Source: Pseudomonas cuatrocienegasensis
GTDB lineage: Bacteria > Pseudomonadota > Gammaproteobacteria > Pseudomonadales > Pseudomonadaceae
Length of the DNA: 64,000 nucleotides
NCBI RefSeq assembly: GCF_900110925.1
Contig: NZ_FOFP01000014.1
Location: 1-64,000 of the forward strand
Reading direction: 5' to 3'
A model generated the notes under the pieces. The model was not told where the DNA came from. It saw only the letters and a list, made by a program, of their open reading frames with translations, and searched no databases. The translations under genes were made by a program, and so were the position numbers. Of this stretch, positions 35,385 to 43,621 are shown piece by piece; the first letter of the stretch is position 1, and each line of letters begins with the position of its first letter.

Positions 35385-36628
35385 ATGTCGGCGCTCAGCC
35401 GCATCAACCTGCTGGTCAGCCTGTTCTTTGTCCTGGTGACGCTGGCCGGCCTGGCGCTGCTGGTGCGCCAGGCCGGCGAGGATGTGCGCCGCGAATTGCA
35501 GGCCGCTCAGGCGGTGGTCGACTACCTCTACCAGAGCTCCCCGGCAGTGTGCAAGCCGAACTCACCGATAACCTGCGCCATGTACGGGTGCAGGCTGCGA
35601 GCGCCGCAATACCATCGAGCGGCCTGCTGGACCGCTGGCTGGGCCGGCAACTGCTTGGCACGCTGCCTGTGGCAGGGCTGATCACCCTGGCCGATGGCCG
35701 CCAGGTGCACCTGGCCGTGGACCCCAGCGACGAGATCGACGAGGTCTGGGACTCGCTGCTGCAACTGCTGGTGCTCTGCGCATTGGCGTTGCTGCTCAGC
35801 CTGCTGGTGATTCGCTGGGCCGTCAGCCAGGGCCTGCAGGTGCTCGATGAACTCCTGCACGGCCTGCAGCAGGTCAGCCAGGGCCAGCTCGATACCCGCC
35901 TGGCCAGCCATTGCCTGCCCGAGGCGCGGCAACTGGCCGGGCACTTCAATGCCATGGCCACCACCCTGCAACAGGTGCAGGCCGACAACGCCGAGCTGAC
36001 CCAGGCCCTGCTGGCGCTGCAGGAACGCGAGCGTGCGCGCCTTGGCCAGACCCTGCACGACGACCTCGGCCAATACCTCAGCGGCATCCGCGCCCAGGCC
36101 TGCCTGCTCCAGGCGATTGCCGAGCAGCCGCAGCAGGTGCGGCGCACGGCACACAGCCTGGAGGAATTCAGCCGGCGCCTGCAGGAGGGTTTTCGCGCGC
36201 TGATCCGCGACCTCTACCCGGTGGTGCTCGAACGCCTGACGCTGGACGACGCCCTGCGCCAATTGCGCGACGACTGGCAGAGCAGCCACAGCATTCGCTG
36301 CCGACTGCTGATCAGCGAGCACCTCCCCGACCTGGCGCTGCCGAGCAAGGCGCACCTCTACCGCGTGGTGCAGGAAGCCCTGACCAATATCGCCCGGCAT
36401 GCCGATGCCAGCGAAGTGCGCATACGCCTGCAGCATCAAGGCCAGCGCCTGCGCCTGTTGATCCGCGACAACGGCCGTGGCGCGCACTTGCCGCAACGCC
36501 CCGGCATCGGCCTGCGCTCCATCGAAGAACGCGCCCGCAGCCTCGGCGCCGTGCTGCGCATCCACAGCCGACCCAACGCCGGCTGGGCGCTGTGCCTGAC
36601 CCTGACCATCAAGGAGAACGAGTCATGA
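35385..36628 (+). pseudogene. Sensor histidine kinase (HisKA_3 type) with frameshift near codon 52
   Basis: ATG 35385 opens a frame with a membrane segment (INLLVSLFFVLVTLAGLALL) and VVDYLYQSSP, which then runs into nonsense. The kinase continues from about 35549 in the -1 frame (VQAELTDNLRHVRVQ). A one-base loss or two-base gain between 35535 and 35549 explains it. The rest holds a sensor region, a second membrane segment (LLVLCALALLLSLLVI), HAMP, H-box ERERARLGQTLHDDLGQYLS and an ATPase domain (VQEALTNIARHADASE, IRDNGRG, GIGLRSIEERA). Its stop overlaps the response regulator start by four bases (ATGA). Confidence 0.8.
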
Positions 36629-37275
36629 ATATTCTGCTGGTCGACGACCATGCCGTGGTGCGCCAGGGCTACGCCAGCCTGCTGCGCGCGCTGTTGCCGG
36701 ATGTGCAGGTGCGCGAAGCCTGCGACGGCGAACAGGCGCTGCTCAAGGTTCAGGAAAGCATTCCCAACCTGGTCATCATGGACATCGGCCTGCCCGGCAT
36801 CAGCGGCCTGGAAACCACCCGCCGGCTGCGCCAGCGCCTGCCGCAACTGCGCGTGCTGTTCTTCAGCATGCACGACGAACTGCCCCTGGTACGCCAGGCC
36901 CTGGACGCTGGCGCCATCGGCTACCTGAGCAAAACCTCATCGCCCGAGGTGCTGCTCGACGCCGTGCGCCGCACCCTGGCGGGCCACCCCTATATCGAAC
37001 AGCAGCTGGCTACCCACCTGGCCTGCAACCCCAGCACCAGCGACGGCCACGACCCACGCCTGCGCGAACTGACCCAACGCGAGTTCGAGATCTTCGTCAT
37101 GCTCGCCCGCGGCCTACCACCCCGGCAAATCGCCGAAAAGCTGTGCATCAGCGCCAAGACCCTGTCCAACTACCAGACCCTGGTCCGGAACAAACTGCAA
37201 ATCAGCTCCCAGGCCGAACTGGTGCATCTGGCAATCAATAGCGGGATCGTGCGGGTGGGGCTGGAAAGCGCCTGA
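36625..37275 (+). CDS. LuxR/NarL-type response regulator, partner of the sensor kinase
   Basis: 216 residues from ATG 36625. Receiver (ILLVDDHAVVRQGY, VIMDIGLPG with the phosphorylated Asp, VLFFSMHDE, GYLSKTS) and C-terminal LuxR helix-turn-helix (LTQREFEIFVMLARGLPPRQ, then SAKTLSNYQTLVRNKLQI). Coupled by ATGA overlap to the upstream kinase gene, so it should be that kinase's partner. As the kinase is frameshifted, the regulator may be left unphosphorylated or be served by another kinase. Targets are likely the PQQ-alcohol genes. Confidence 0.88.
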   Translation: MNILLVDDHAVVRQGYASLLRALLPDVQVREACDGEQALLKVQESIPNLVIMDIGLPGISGLETTRRLRQRLPQLRVLFFSMHDELPLVRQALDAGAIGYLSKTSSPEVLLDAVRRTLAGHPYIEQQLATHLACNPSTSDGHDPRLRELTQREFEIFVMLARGLPPRQIAEKLCISAKTLSNYQTLVRNKLQISSQAELVHLAINSGIVRVGLESA

Positions 37276-37546
37276 GACGGCGAGGGCGTCAGGCTGCAAT
37301 AGCCGGCACATGTATGAAGGTGGTGCTGTTTTCTATCCGGTCGTAACCCGTGCGGCAAAAGCGGAATTCCATATAACGCCGACCACTGATTTCGGGCTCG
37401 CGGCAAGCCGCTGATTCGGTGTAGATTGCTGGCATTGGGCCATGGCGGGTGAGCGGTGTTAGGCCGAGTTCTCGTGTAATGGATTAATGTGGGGTTCTGT
37501 CTAATTATTATTGTGTACAACCTAGCGCATCTACACAGGAGATATC
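37276..37546. other. Gene-free boundary of the AT-rich island, with attC-like ends
   Basis: 271 bases without a gene. The GC content falls sharply after about 37440. It contains GTTAGGC at 37458-37464, matching the integron recombination core GTTRRRY. An inverted partner of moderate quality lies about 90 bases upstream: TAACGCCGACCAC from about 37374 against TAACACCGCTCAC in the complement of 37449-37461. This could be an attC or attI-like site, or chance. Confidence 0.35.
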
Positions 37547-38326
37547 ATGAGTTTAGAAGACAAGATAATTCATGAGGTGACGAAACTTGCGCCCGAGGTT
37601 TATCAAGATCTAGTTAAACCTGCTGCACAGGAAGTTGGATCTGTAGCAGGACGATCAGCCAAAGCCTTACTGTCACCTGTGAGAGCGTTCCTCTGGGGAT
37701 GGGAGAAAATTGAGAGCCTTGTAATAGAAGGTGTTAATAAAAGAATTAAAGATCTACCGGAAGACCAACGTAAAGTACCTGATCCTGAAATAGCTGTGCC
37801 ACTAATACAGGCTTTAAGCTATACAGCCCACAATGAAACACTAAGAGAAATGTATCTGAATTTGCTTGCAAATTCTATGAATTCCTTAATGGATAAAAAC
37901 GTACATCCATCTTTTGTTGAGCTTATTAAACAAATGAACAGCTTAGATGCAAAAGTGTTCGATAAGCTGTCTAGTGTAAGAGGGTACCAAAAAACTATCA
38001 ACCCGAGCGTGGCCATTAAGAACCAAGGGCAAATCTTCGTTGGTGCAACTCCTGAATGGTTCGTGGGGTGGAAAATAGACGGGCATGATATTTTTGAAAT
38101 TTCATCGAGTATTGTTCGGTTAAGTAAGTTCGGATTGATTGAGCTTATGTTTGATAGAACGGCAGGCACAGATACCTATGATGCTCTCAATGGTCATAAA
38201 GAGCTAAGTCCTATTTTAGAGAAATATAAAACTGCAAATCCAGCTTTAGAGCTTGAAATATCCTCAACTAAAAGTGTTTTATACGTAAATGAGTATGGCC
38301 AACAATTCAAAAATGCATGCAAATAA
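37547..38326 (+). CDS. Abi-alpha (DUF4393) family protein
   Basis: 259 residues, AT-rich coding sequence unlike its neighbours. It fits the DUF4393/Abi-alpha family: N-terminal helices (LAPEVYQDLVKPAAQEVGSV, GRSAKALLSPVRAFLWGWEK, IEGVNKRIKDLPEDQR), then PDPEIAVPLIQALSYTAHNE and LREMYLNLLANSMN, which carries the helical core, and a C-terminal helix-turn-helix-like IVRLSKFGLIELM. The family is linked to abortive infection, mechanism unclear. The hydrophobic N-terminal part may touch a membrane. An AGGAGAT ribosome site precedes the ATG. First gene of an AT-rich run of same-strand genes. Confidence 0.75.
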   Translation: MSLEDKIIHEVTKLAPEVYQDLVKPAAQEVGSVAGRSAKALLSPVRAFLWGWEKIESLVIEGVNKRIKDLPEDQRKVPDPEIAVPLIQALSYTAHNETLREMYLNLLANSMNSLMDKNVHPSFVELIKQMNSLDAKVFDKLSSVRGYQKTINPSVAIKNQGQIFVGATPEWFVGWKIDGHDIFEISSSIVRLSKFGLIELMFDRTAGTDTYDALNGHKELSPILEKYKTANPALELEISSTKSVLYVNEYGQQFKNACK

Positions 38327-38400
38327 TTTACATCACAAAGCCAAGCAAAATCGGGCACTTCGTGTGCTGTACCTCGCTTCACCCGGCCGCTGTTGGCAGT
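38327..38400 (+). other. Possible attC-like stem-loop after the Abi-alpha gene
   Basis: Directly after the stop: AAGCCAAGC ... GGGCACTTCGTGTGC ... GCTGTTGGC. The outer arms (GCCAAGC / GCTGTTGGC) and a GCAC-TTCG-GTGC hairpin make a folded element of about 60 bases. Much weaker match to attC than the repeats at 39345 and 39908. Confidence 0.3.
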
Positions 38401-38432
38401 ATTATGTGTATCCATCTTAGCCAAGGGGCCTT

Positions 38433-39332
38433 ATGGACAACAGAATAAAATTTGCACTATATCTCAAGGGCTGGCTTTTCCAAGGCGGAGATAAAGCTCA
38501 ACTCAAGAAGAACTCTGAGAATGTATTAATTGATGAGTACGCCTCACAAATGAAGGGGTTTATATTCTGTCCTGAGTGCTCCGCAAATCTTTTTCGCTCA
38601 CCAGAAGACAAAGAGTTCTCCTCTAACGGAAGAGCAGCGTACTTTGCTCATAGTAGAGGCAACAAAACAGATTGCGGCCTTCGCACCAAGAGGGCCGAAG
38701 GTAAAAAATATCTAACAGAAGAAGAGGCAAAACGCGCAATTCTAAATGAGGAGCTTGTCATCGTAGAAGGTTTTATAAAAGACAAGCCCATTGCGCCAAA
38801 CAAGACCTCTGCCGAATATGATGCTTCGCAAGTGGAAGAGATTGATGGGCCGACCGCCAATGTTCCAATAGGCCGACACAAAGGAGAGGCATTCAAGCTG
38901 CCCAGTAAATTCAAGACTATTCGTGGAATCTGTAATAATTTCGATGAAAATATCACCAGATACTTTTACATGCCAAGCGGGCAGCACGCCATTCAGCTAC
39001 AAGACCTGCTTAAAAATATTGAAATCGTAACAGATGAAGATGAAACCCCTAGAATTTATTATGGGAAAATCATCCGATCAGCTAATGCAGGTAAAACGCC
39101 ACAGAATATCCGCATGACTAAGCTTAAGTACAAAAACCCCGGCTATGCCGATTTCTACCTTAAGCTGACCGATGAGAAACAGCAGGAAAAAGGAATTGAT
39201 GACAACTCTACCGGAAGAGTTGTCCTGATGTACGGGAAAATAACAACAAGCGGAGCAGGTCTTTGCATAGAGAATATTGGGTGGGGTGAGTTTGCTCTCC
39301 TTCCAAAAAAGTATGAGCGCCTGCTATATTAA
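38433..39332 (+). CDS. Hypothetical protein with zinc-finger-like N-terminus
   Basis: 299 residues. I do not recognise the family. Residues about 46-83 hold CPECSANLF ... AYFAHSRGNKTDCGLRT, a CxxC plus H..C arrangement (like the N-terminal zinc finger of CoiA-type proteins). The rest is mixed alpha/beta with many Lys. No signal peptide. AT-rich, probably acquired DNA; it follows the Abi-alpha gene on the same strand by about 107 bases and ends 12 bases before the first 44-base repeat. Confidence 0.55.
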   Translation: MDNRIKFALYLKGWLFQGGDKAQLKKNSENVLIDEYASQMKGFIFCPECSANLFRSPEDKEFSSNGRAAYFAHSRGNKTDCGLRTKRAEGKKYLTEEEAKRAILNEELVIVEGFIKDKPIAPNKTSAEYDASQVEEIDGPTANVPIGRHKGEAFKLPSKFKTIRGICNNFDENITRYFYMPSGQHAIQLQDLLKNIEIVTDEDETPRIYYGKIIRSANAGKTPQNIRMTKLKYKNPGYADFYLKLTDEKQQEKGIDDNSTGRVVLMYGKITTSGAGLCIENIGWGEFALLPKKYERLLY

Positions 39333-39344
39333 GCGCACAACAAC

Positions 39345-39388
39345 TGGTTCAAATCGTTCGCTTCGCTCACTGGGACGGGCTAAACCCG
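39345..39388 (+). repeat. 44-base hairpin repeat, copy A (attC-like)
   Basis: Begins TGGTTCAAATCG, then TTCGCTTCGCTCAC, then TGGGACGGGCTAAACCCG. Differs from copy B (39908-39951) at two positions. It sits 12 bases after a stop codon, is preceded by ACAACAAC, and is followed by CCTTAATCAAAA, all reminiscent of attC sites of chromosomal integrons. The 3' core GTTRRRY is not intact. Confidence 0.6.
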
Positions 39389-39423
39389 TACCTTAATCAA
39401 AATTTATATTTAGTGCTAAGTTT

Positions 39424-39903
39424 ATGAGAAATTTTCAAGAATTCCAAAAGTCCTACAAACTAGAACGTAGCAGACATACAAAAGAGAAGTTCTACACCTT
39501 GTCTGGTGTATTCAATCGCATATTTAATTCGGAAGTTTACTGGGAGAAATTTCTTGAGCGAGAGTCCGCCAATGCCCGCCACGATGTGGCTTGGCTTTCC
39601 GAGCTTGTTTCAAAGAAAATAGTCAAGATTGCAGAGCTAAAAGCTCACCAGCTAGCACTGAAAAATACAAATTCCACACTAACGGAACGTAGCAGCTTCA
39701 TTCTGATCGTCGTTAGTGCAGTTTCTGTGTTAGGTCTTAGCTCTTTAAATATCGTGTTTGGTGAATTTCTCAGAAATCCACCGGCATATTTTATAGCAAT
39801 AATTGCGATAATAATCTCCCTCATATTAGTCGAAAGAATTCGAATTCAGGCCAAGATCGCAGAGAATGAAGTGCTGTCAAATATTATCGATAAATGCATA
39901 TAA
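39424..39903 (+). CDS. Hypothetical two-pass membrane protein in a cassette-like setting
   Basis: 159 residues. The N-terminal half is helical and charged; two membrane segments follow (about 89-108, SSFILIVVSAVSVLGLSSLN, and 118-136, PAYFIAIIAIIISLILV). The layout is soluble head plus membrane hairpin, as in some effector and SLATT-like proteins of defence systems, but similarity is only in shape. AT-rich. It lies exactly between two 44-base repeats, with its stop 4 bases before copy B, as one gene cassette would. Confidence 0.55.
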   Translation: MRNFQEFQKSYKLERSRHTKEKFYTLSGVFNRIFNSEVYWEKFLERESANARHDVAWLSELVSKKIVKIAELKAHQLALKNTNSTLTERSSFILIVVSAVSVLGLSSLNIVFGEFLRNPPAYFIAIIAIIISLILVERIRIQAKIAENEVLSNIIDKCI

Positions 39904-39907
39904 AAAT

Positions 39908-39951
39908 TGGTCCAAATCGTTCGCTTCGCTCACTGGGACGGGCTAAAACCG
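39908..39951 (+). repeat. 44-base hairpin repeat, copy B (attC-like)
   Basis: TGGTCCAAATCG, TTCGCTTCGCTCAC, TGGGACGGGCTAAAACCG. GTCC and GGAC arms pair here as well. Starts 4 bases after the stop of the membrane protein gene. The 563-base A-to-B spacing contains just that one gene. Confidence 0.6.
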
Positions 39952-39979
39952 ATCAATGGGGTCAGTGTCATTGATTTTT

Positions 39980-40110
39980 GATCGTTCCCCACGCTCTTCG
40001 TGGGAATGCAGCCCCACGACGCTCCGCGCCCGCTTGCAGGCTATCTACATTGGATCCGCTAGCGACGCAGAGCGTCGCAGGCTGGCTACCACGCGGAGCG
40101 TGGGAGCCAT
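39980..40110 (+). repeat. 131-base repeat, copy 1
   Basis: Starts GATCGTTCCCCACGCTCTTC and ends with GCGGAGCGTGGGAGCCAT. Contains inner palindromes (CCACGCTCTTCGTGGG, GACGCAGAGCGTC). Direct repeat of 40681-40810, with the gene at 40195 between them. The GATCGTTCCCACGCTC type is a dispersed pseudomonad repeat. Confidence 0.8.
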
Positions 40111-40194
40111 ATAAAAGCCCCCTCGCTTTGCTCGCATGGTGCTCGTTCCTCTTGCGGATTATGTGAGAATTTATGCGTGAATGAGGGTCGATTA

Positions 40195-40647
40195 ATGAGA
40201 GCCAACAAAAAAAAGCCTCTGTACCGAAAGGTGAACACCAAAGCGCATGGTGTTCATCATCTTCATGGAGGTGATTTCAAGGACACACGGAATAGGGAAT
40301 CTGGCGTTGGGATGCGGAAAGGTATACAGCGCGGGCTGGATTACACACCGCTATTCAAGTTTTTGTTGGCGAAAGTCGGTTTCCCTTGGAGTGGAATTTA
40401 TAGTGAAGTTGTTTCTCGACTGGACAAGAAAGAGCCTATTTATTGGCTGGTCGCCATGGAATTTGAGTTGGCCAATGAGGTAGTGCGTGTAGGTGAGAGT
40501 TCTTACTACAGTGGCCTGTACGTGGATGAGGAAGGAGTTCTTCGAGTAGTTAATCCTGATGTTGATGAGGCTGTACTGGAGCCTCTTTGCAAATGCTGCA
40601 CCCACACGTTTAATGGCGTACCTTTCACTCGGAAATATGGCGAGTGA
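40195..40647 (+). CDS. Conserved pseudomonad hypothetical protein between direct repeats
   Basis: 150 residues from ATG 40195. Basic N-terminus (MRANKKKPLYRKVNTKAHGV), then HHLHGGDFKDTR, LDYTPLFKFLLAKVGFPWSG and a C-terminal CKCCTHTFNGVPF with three Cys, possibly metal-binding. I recall proteins of this type in many pseudomonads without an assigned function. The direct repeats on both sides and low GC suggest it moved here as a unit. A GTG at 40177 could add six residues. Confidence 0.6.
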   Translation: MRANKKKPLYRKVNTKAHGVHHLHGGDFKDTRNRESGVGMRKGIQRGLDYTPLFKFLLAKVGFPWSGIYSEVVSRLDKKEPIYWLVAMEFELANEVVRVGESSYYSGLYVDEEGVLRVVNPDVDEAVLEPLCKCCTHTFNGVPFTRKYGE

Positions 40648-40680
40648 AGCGAGTGACATAGGAAAAGAAAGGGAAAAATT

Positions 40681-40810
40681 GATCGTTCCTACGCTCTGCG
40701 TGGGTATACAGCCCACGATGTTACGCGTCCACTTGCAGGTTATGCGCACTTGAAGCCGCTGGCGACGCAGAGCTTCGCAGGCTAGCTACCAAGCGGAGCG
40801 TGGGAGCCAT
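40681..40810 (+). repeat. 130-base repeat, copy 2
   Basis: Starts GATCGTTCCTACGCTCTGCG and ends GCGGAGCGTGGGAGCCAT. Same order of blocks as copy 1 (39980-40110), with scattered substitutions. Confidence 0.8.
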
Positions 40811-40843
40811 CTAATCAATCCGCCCCCGTACTTCCACAACCAT

Positions 40844-41497
40844 TCAATCCCACCCCTTCGGACATTCTGTGCAGCCTTCCATATTGGCGCCCTGGAAGTT
40901 GCCGTAGTGGGTGCGGCTGCCGGTGAGGTTGGCGTTGGCCAGGTTGGCGCCGCCCAGTTTTACTTCTTGCAGGTTGGCGTCTTGCAGGTGGGCGCCTTTG
41001 AGGTCGGCTTTGCTTAGCCAGGTCATTTCCAGGTTGGCGGCTTGCAGTTGGGCGTTGTGCAGGGTGGCGCTGGAGAGGCGGGCGAATTCCAGGTTGGCGG
41101 CGCGCAGGTTGGCGCCGTCGAAGTTGGCGGCCTGGGCGAACAGGCCCCAGCCTTGGATGGCCACCAGGGTGGCGCCGGAGAAGTCGGCCACGCGCAGGTT
41201 GCTTTGTTGCAGGCTGGCGCGGGTGAGGTTGGCGCCGCGCAGGCTGGCATTTTCCAGGTTGGCCAGGTCGAGGTTGCTGTGGCGCAGGTCGGCGCCGGCA
41301 AGGTCCGCACCGGCCAGGTTGATGCGGCGCATGTCGAGGTTGCGCAGGTCGGCGCCGCGCAGGTTGGCGTTGGCGCATTGGCTGTCGGGGGCTATGCGGC
41401 AGCCGTTGATCTGGGGCACGCCGTCGTCTTCGGCGCCGATGGCGTGGCTGCCGATGACCAGCAGCAAAACCGGGATCAGCAAGGGCAGGTAGTTCAT
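40844..41497 (-). CDS. Secreted pentapeptide-repeat protein
   Basis: 217 residues. Signal peptide at 1-22 (LPLLIPVLLLVIGSHAIGA). From about residue 40 the sequence is A(D/N)LxxA(N/D)Lxx repeats (NANLRGADLRNLDMR, GANLTRASLQQSNLR and so on, about 28 repeats), predicting a right-handed quadrilateral beta helix. Short Cys-containing ends (NGCRIAPDSQC, EGCTECPKGW) could form disulfides. Periplasmic pentapeptide proteins have no shared function. It is transcribed on the minus strand from a REP-containing gap beside exaA. Confidence 0.85.
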   Translation of the reverse strand: MNYLPLLIPVLLLVIGSHAIGAEDDGVPQINGCRIAPDSQCANANLRGADLRNLDMRRINLAGADLAGADLRHSNLDLANLENASLRGANLTRASLQQSNLRVADFSGATLVAIQGWGLFAQAANFDGANLRAANLEFARLSSATLHNAQLQAANLEMTWLSKADLKGAHLQDANLQEVKLGGANLANANLTGSRTHYGNFQGANMEGCTECPKGWD

Positions 41498-41620
41498 GGT
41501 GAGTCCTCGGGGTGATGGTGGGTGAAGCTGTCGCGGTTAAAGCCCCTCCCACGGGAGATGGGGTAGGGTGGTGTGGGTGCGAAAGGGGGCAGCCGGGGGA
41601 TCCGGTCGTTTTTGCGATTT

Positions 41621-41728
41621 ATCGCGAATAAATTCGCTCCTACGGGGGCAATGGCCAGCTTGGGGATCGCCGTTCTTCCCACAAAAATCCGTTTTCGTGA
41701 GCGAGGCGGTGCCCATAGCGCACCCTAC
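41621..41728. repeat. REP elements between pentapeptide and exaA genes
   Basis: GAGCGAAT-type REP at 41621-41643 and a degenerate GGTGCGC-family copy at 41708-41728. Part of another palindrome (AAGCCCCTCCCAC) lies at about 41540. The 255-base gap 41498-41752 has no gene. Confidence 0.75.
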
Positions 41729-41752
41729 GGGGCACCATGGGCTGGTTAGCCG

Positions 41753-43621
41753 TCAGCGCTGGGCGCTGGCTTTGTCCCAGCTGGGTAGTTTGAATACCCA
41801 GAAGGAGCCGCCCTGGGCGACTGGTTTGGTCAGTTCGGCCATGTCGCCGCCCCACAGCGGTACGGCGCCGCCGTAGCCGGTGGTTACGCCGATGTATTGC
41901 TCGCCGTCCTGTTCCCAGGTGATGGGCGGGGAGATGATTCCGGTGCCGGTCTGGAACTTCCACAGCTCCTTGCCGTTCTTCGCGTCGAAGGCTTTGAAGT
42001 AGCCGTCGCCGGTGCCGGTAAACACCAGGTTGCCCTTGGTCGCCAGCACGCCGGCCCACAGCGGCAGGCGCTCTTTGTGTTCCCAGACGACCTTGCCGGT
42101 GGTGGGGTTCATCGCGCGCAGGATGCCGACGTGGTCGTCATACAGGCGCTTGATGCGAAAGCCCATGCCCAGGTAGGCGGAGCCGGCCTTGTAGGTGGCT
42201 TCTTCGGCCCAGTAGTCCTCTTTCCAGTGGTTGGCCGGCACGTAGAACAGGCCGGTGTCCTGGCTGTAGGCCATGGGGTTCCAGTTTTTGCCGCCGAGGA
42301 AGGGTGGCGACACTTCCACCGCTTTGCCCTTGGTTTCGCCCGGTTCTGGCTTTGGCGGGCGCTGGCCGGCGTTCTCCACCGGGCGCCCGGTTTTCAGGTC
42401 GATATGGCTGGCCCAGGTGATCTTGTCGACGAAGGGGAAGGCGTTCTGCAGTTTGCCGTTGGCCCGGTCGACCACGTAGAAGAAGCCGTTGCGGTCGGCG
42501 TGGGCGGTGGCTTTGAGGGTCTTGCCGGCGGCGTCCTTGTAGTCGAACAGCACCAGTTCATTGTTGCCGGAGAAGTCCCAGGCATCGTTCGGGGTGTGCT
42601 GGTAGAACCACTTCACTTCGCCGGTGGTTGGGTCTACGCCGACTTGCCCGGAGGTGTAGAGGCTGTCGTAGTCCTTAGGATCACCACCGTCAGCGGTACG
42701 CGCCCAGCCATTCCAGGGGGCCGGGTTGCCGGCACCGATGATGATGGTGTTGGTTTCGGCATCGAAGCTTGCGCTCTGCCATGGCGCGCCGCCGCCCTGG
42801 CTCCAGGCGGCTTTCTTGCCGGTTGGGTGGTTGGGGTCATCCGGCCAGGAGGGCGCTTTGACGTCGCCGGTCGGGGTGCTGTCCTGGCCGTTTAGGCGGC
42901 CCATATGGCCTTCGACGAAGGGGCGCATCCAGACTTCTTCGCCGGTGTCCGGGTCGCGGGCGAACAGCTTGCCGACCACGCCGAACTCGTCGCCGGAGCT
43001 GCCGTGGATCAGCAGGGTCTTGCCGCTTTTCTGGTCTTTCACCAGGGTCGGCGCGCCGGTCATGGTGTAGCCGACGGCGTGGTCGCCGAACTTCTTGTTC
43101 CACACCACTTTGCCGGTGTCTTTGTTCAGCGCCACAACGCGGGCGTCGAGGGTGCCGAAGTAGATCTTGTCGCCATAGATTGCGGCGCCGCGGTTGACCA
43201 CGTCGCAGCACGGGCGAATGTTATCCGGCAGGCGATGGTTGTAGGTCCACAGGCGTTTGCCGGTTTTTGCGTCGAGGGCGAACACCCGCGAGTAGGAGCC
43301 GGTCACGTAGATCACGCCGTCGTGGACGATGGCCTGGGATTCCTGGCCGCGCTGCTTTTCGTCGCCGAAGGAGAACGACCAGGCCGGGGTCAGCTTGAAC
43401 ACGTTCTGGTAGTTGACCTGGGCCAGCGGGCTCCAGCGCTGGGCGTTGGTGCCCATGCCGTACTGCAGCACGTTGTGGGTGCTGAGGTGGTCGTTGGCGA
43501 TGTCGTCCCAGGTGACCGGCTTGGCCATGGCCTGGCTGGCCAGGCTCAGGCCGCCGGCCAGCAGGCAATACAGAGTTAGCGCCAAAGGGCGCGGCGAGCT
43601 GGGTAACGTTCTTGTTGTCAT
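41753..43621 (-). CDS. exaA: PQQ-dependent ethanol dehydrogenase, calcium type (ExaA/PedE)
   Basis: 622 residues from ATG 43621, with a signal peptide to about residue 33. Oxidises primary alcohols to aldehydes in the periplasm, passing electrons to cytochrome c550. Eight-bladed quinoprotein propeller; the vicinal disulfide IRPCCDVVNRG is typical, metal ligands include AGNPAPWNGW, and the catalytic Asp sits in NDAWDFSGNNE. Two residues after this Asp is Ser, the calcium-type signature (lanthanide enzymes have Asp there). Close in sequence to P. aeruginosa ExaA throughout. Divergent from pedF. First codons (ATGACAACAAGAAC) contain an AAnAAnAA motif suited to Hfq/Crc. Confidence 0.95.
   Translation of the reverse strand: MTTRTLPSSPRPLALTLYCLLAGGLSLASQAMAKPVTWDDIANDHLSTHNVLQYGMGTNAQRWSPLAQVNYQNVFKLTPAWSFSFGDEKQRGQESQAIVHDGVIYVTGSYSRVFALDAKTGKRLWTYNHRLPDNIRPCCDVVNRGAAIYGDKIYFGTLDARVVALNKDTGKVVWNKKFGDHAVGYTMTGAPTLVKDQKSGKTLLIHGSSGDEFGVVGKLFARDPDTGEEVWMRPFVEGHMGRLNGQDSTPTGDVKAPSWPDDPNHPTGKKAAWSQGGGAPWQSASFDAETNTIIIGAGNPAPWNGWARTADGGDPKDYDSLYTSGQVGVDPTTGEVKWFYQHTPNDAWDFSGNNELVLFDYKDAAGKTLKATAHADRNGFFYVVDRANGKLQNAFPFVDKITWASHIDLKTGRPVENAGQRPPKPEPGETKGKAVEVSPPFLGGKNWNPMAYSQDTGLFYVPANHWKEDYWAEEATYKAGSAYLGMGFRIKRLYDDHVGILRAMNPTTGKVVWEHKERLPLWAGVLATKGNLVFTGTGDGYFKAFDAKNGKELWKFQTGTGIISPPITWEQDGEQYIGVTTGYGGAVPLWGGDMAELTKPVAQGGSFWVFKLPSWDKASAQR
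43608..43618 (-). promoter_or_regulatory. Candidate Hfq/Crc CA motif in the first codons of exaA
   Basis: ACAACAAGAAC on the minus strand, directly after the ATG at 43621. It overlaps the ribosome-protected region, so binding would block initiation. Confidence 0.5.

Noticed and set aside
35067..35681. Separate 204-codon gene over the small secreted protein and kinase start
   Set aside because: Its first part is out of frame with the secreted protein gene; only the part from ATG 35385 is meaningful, as the kinase N-terminus.
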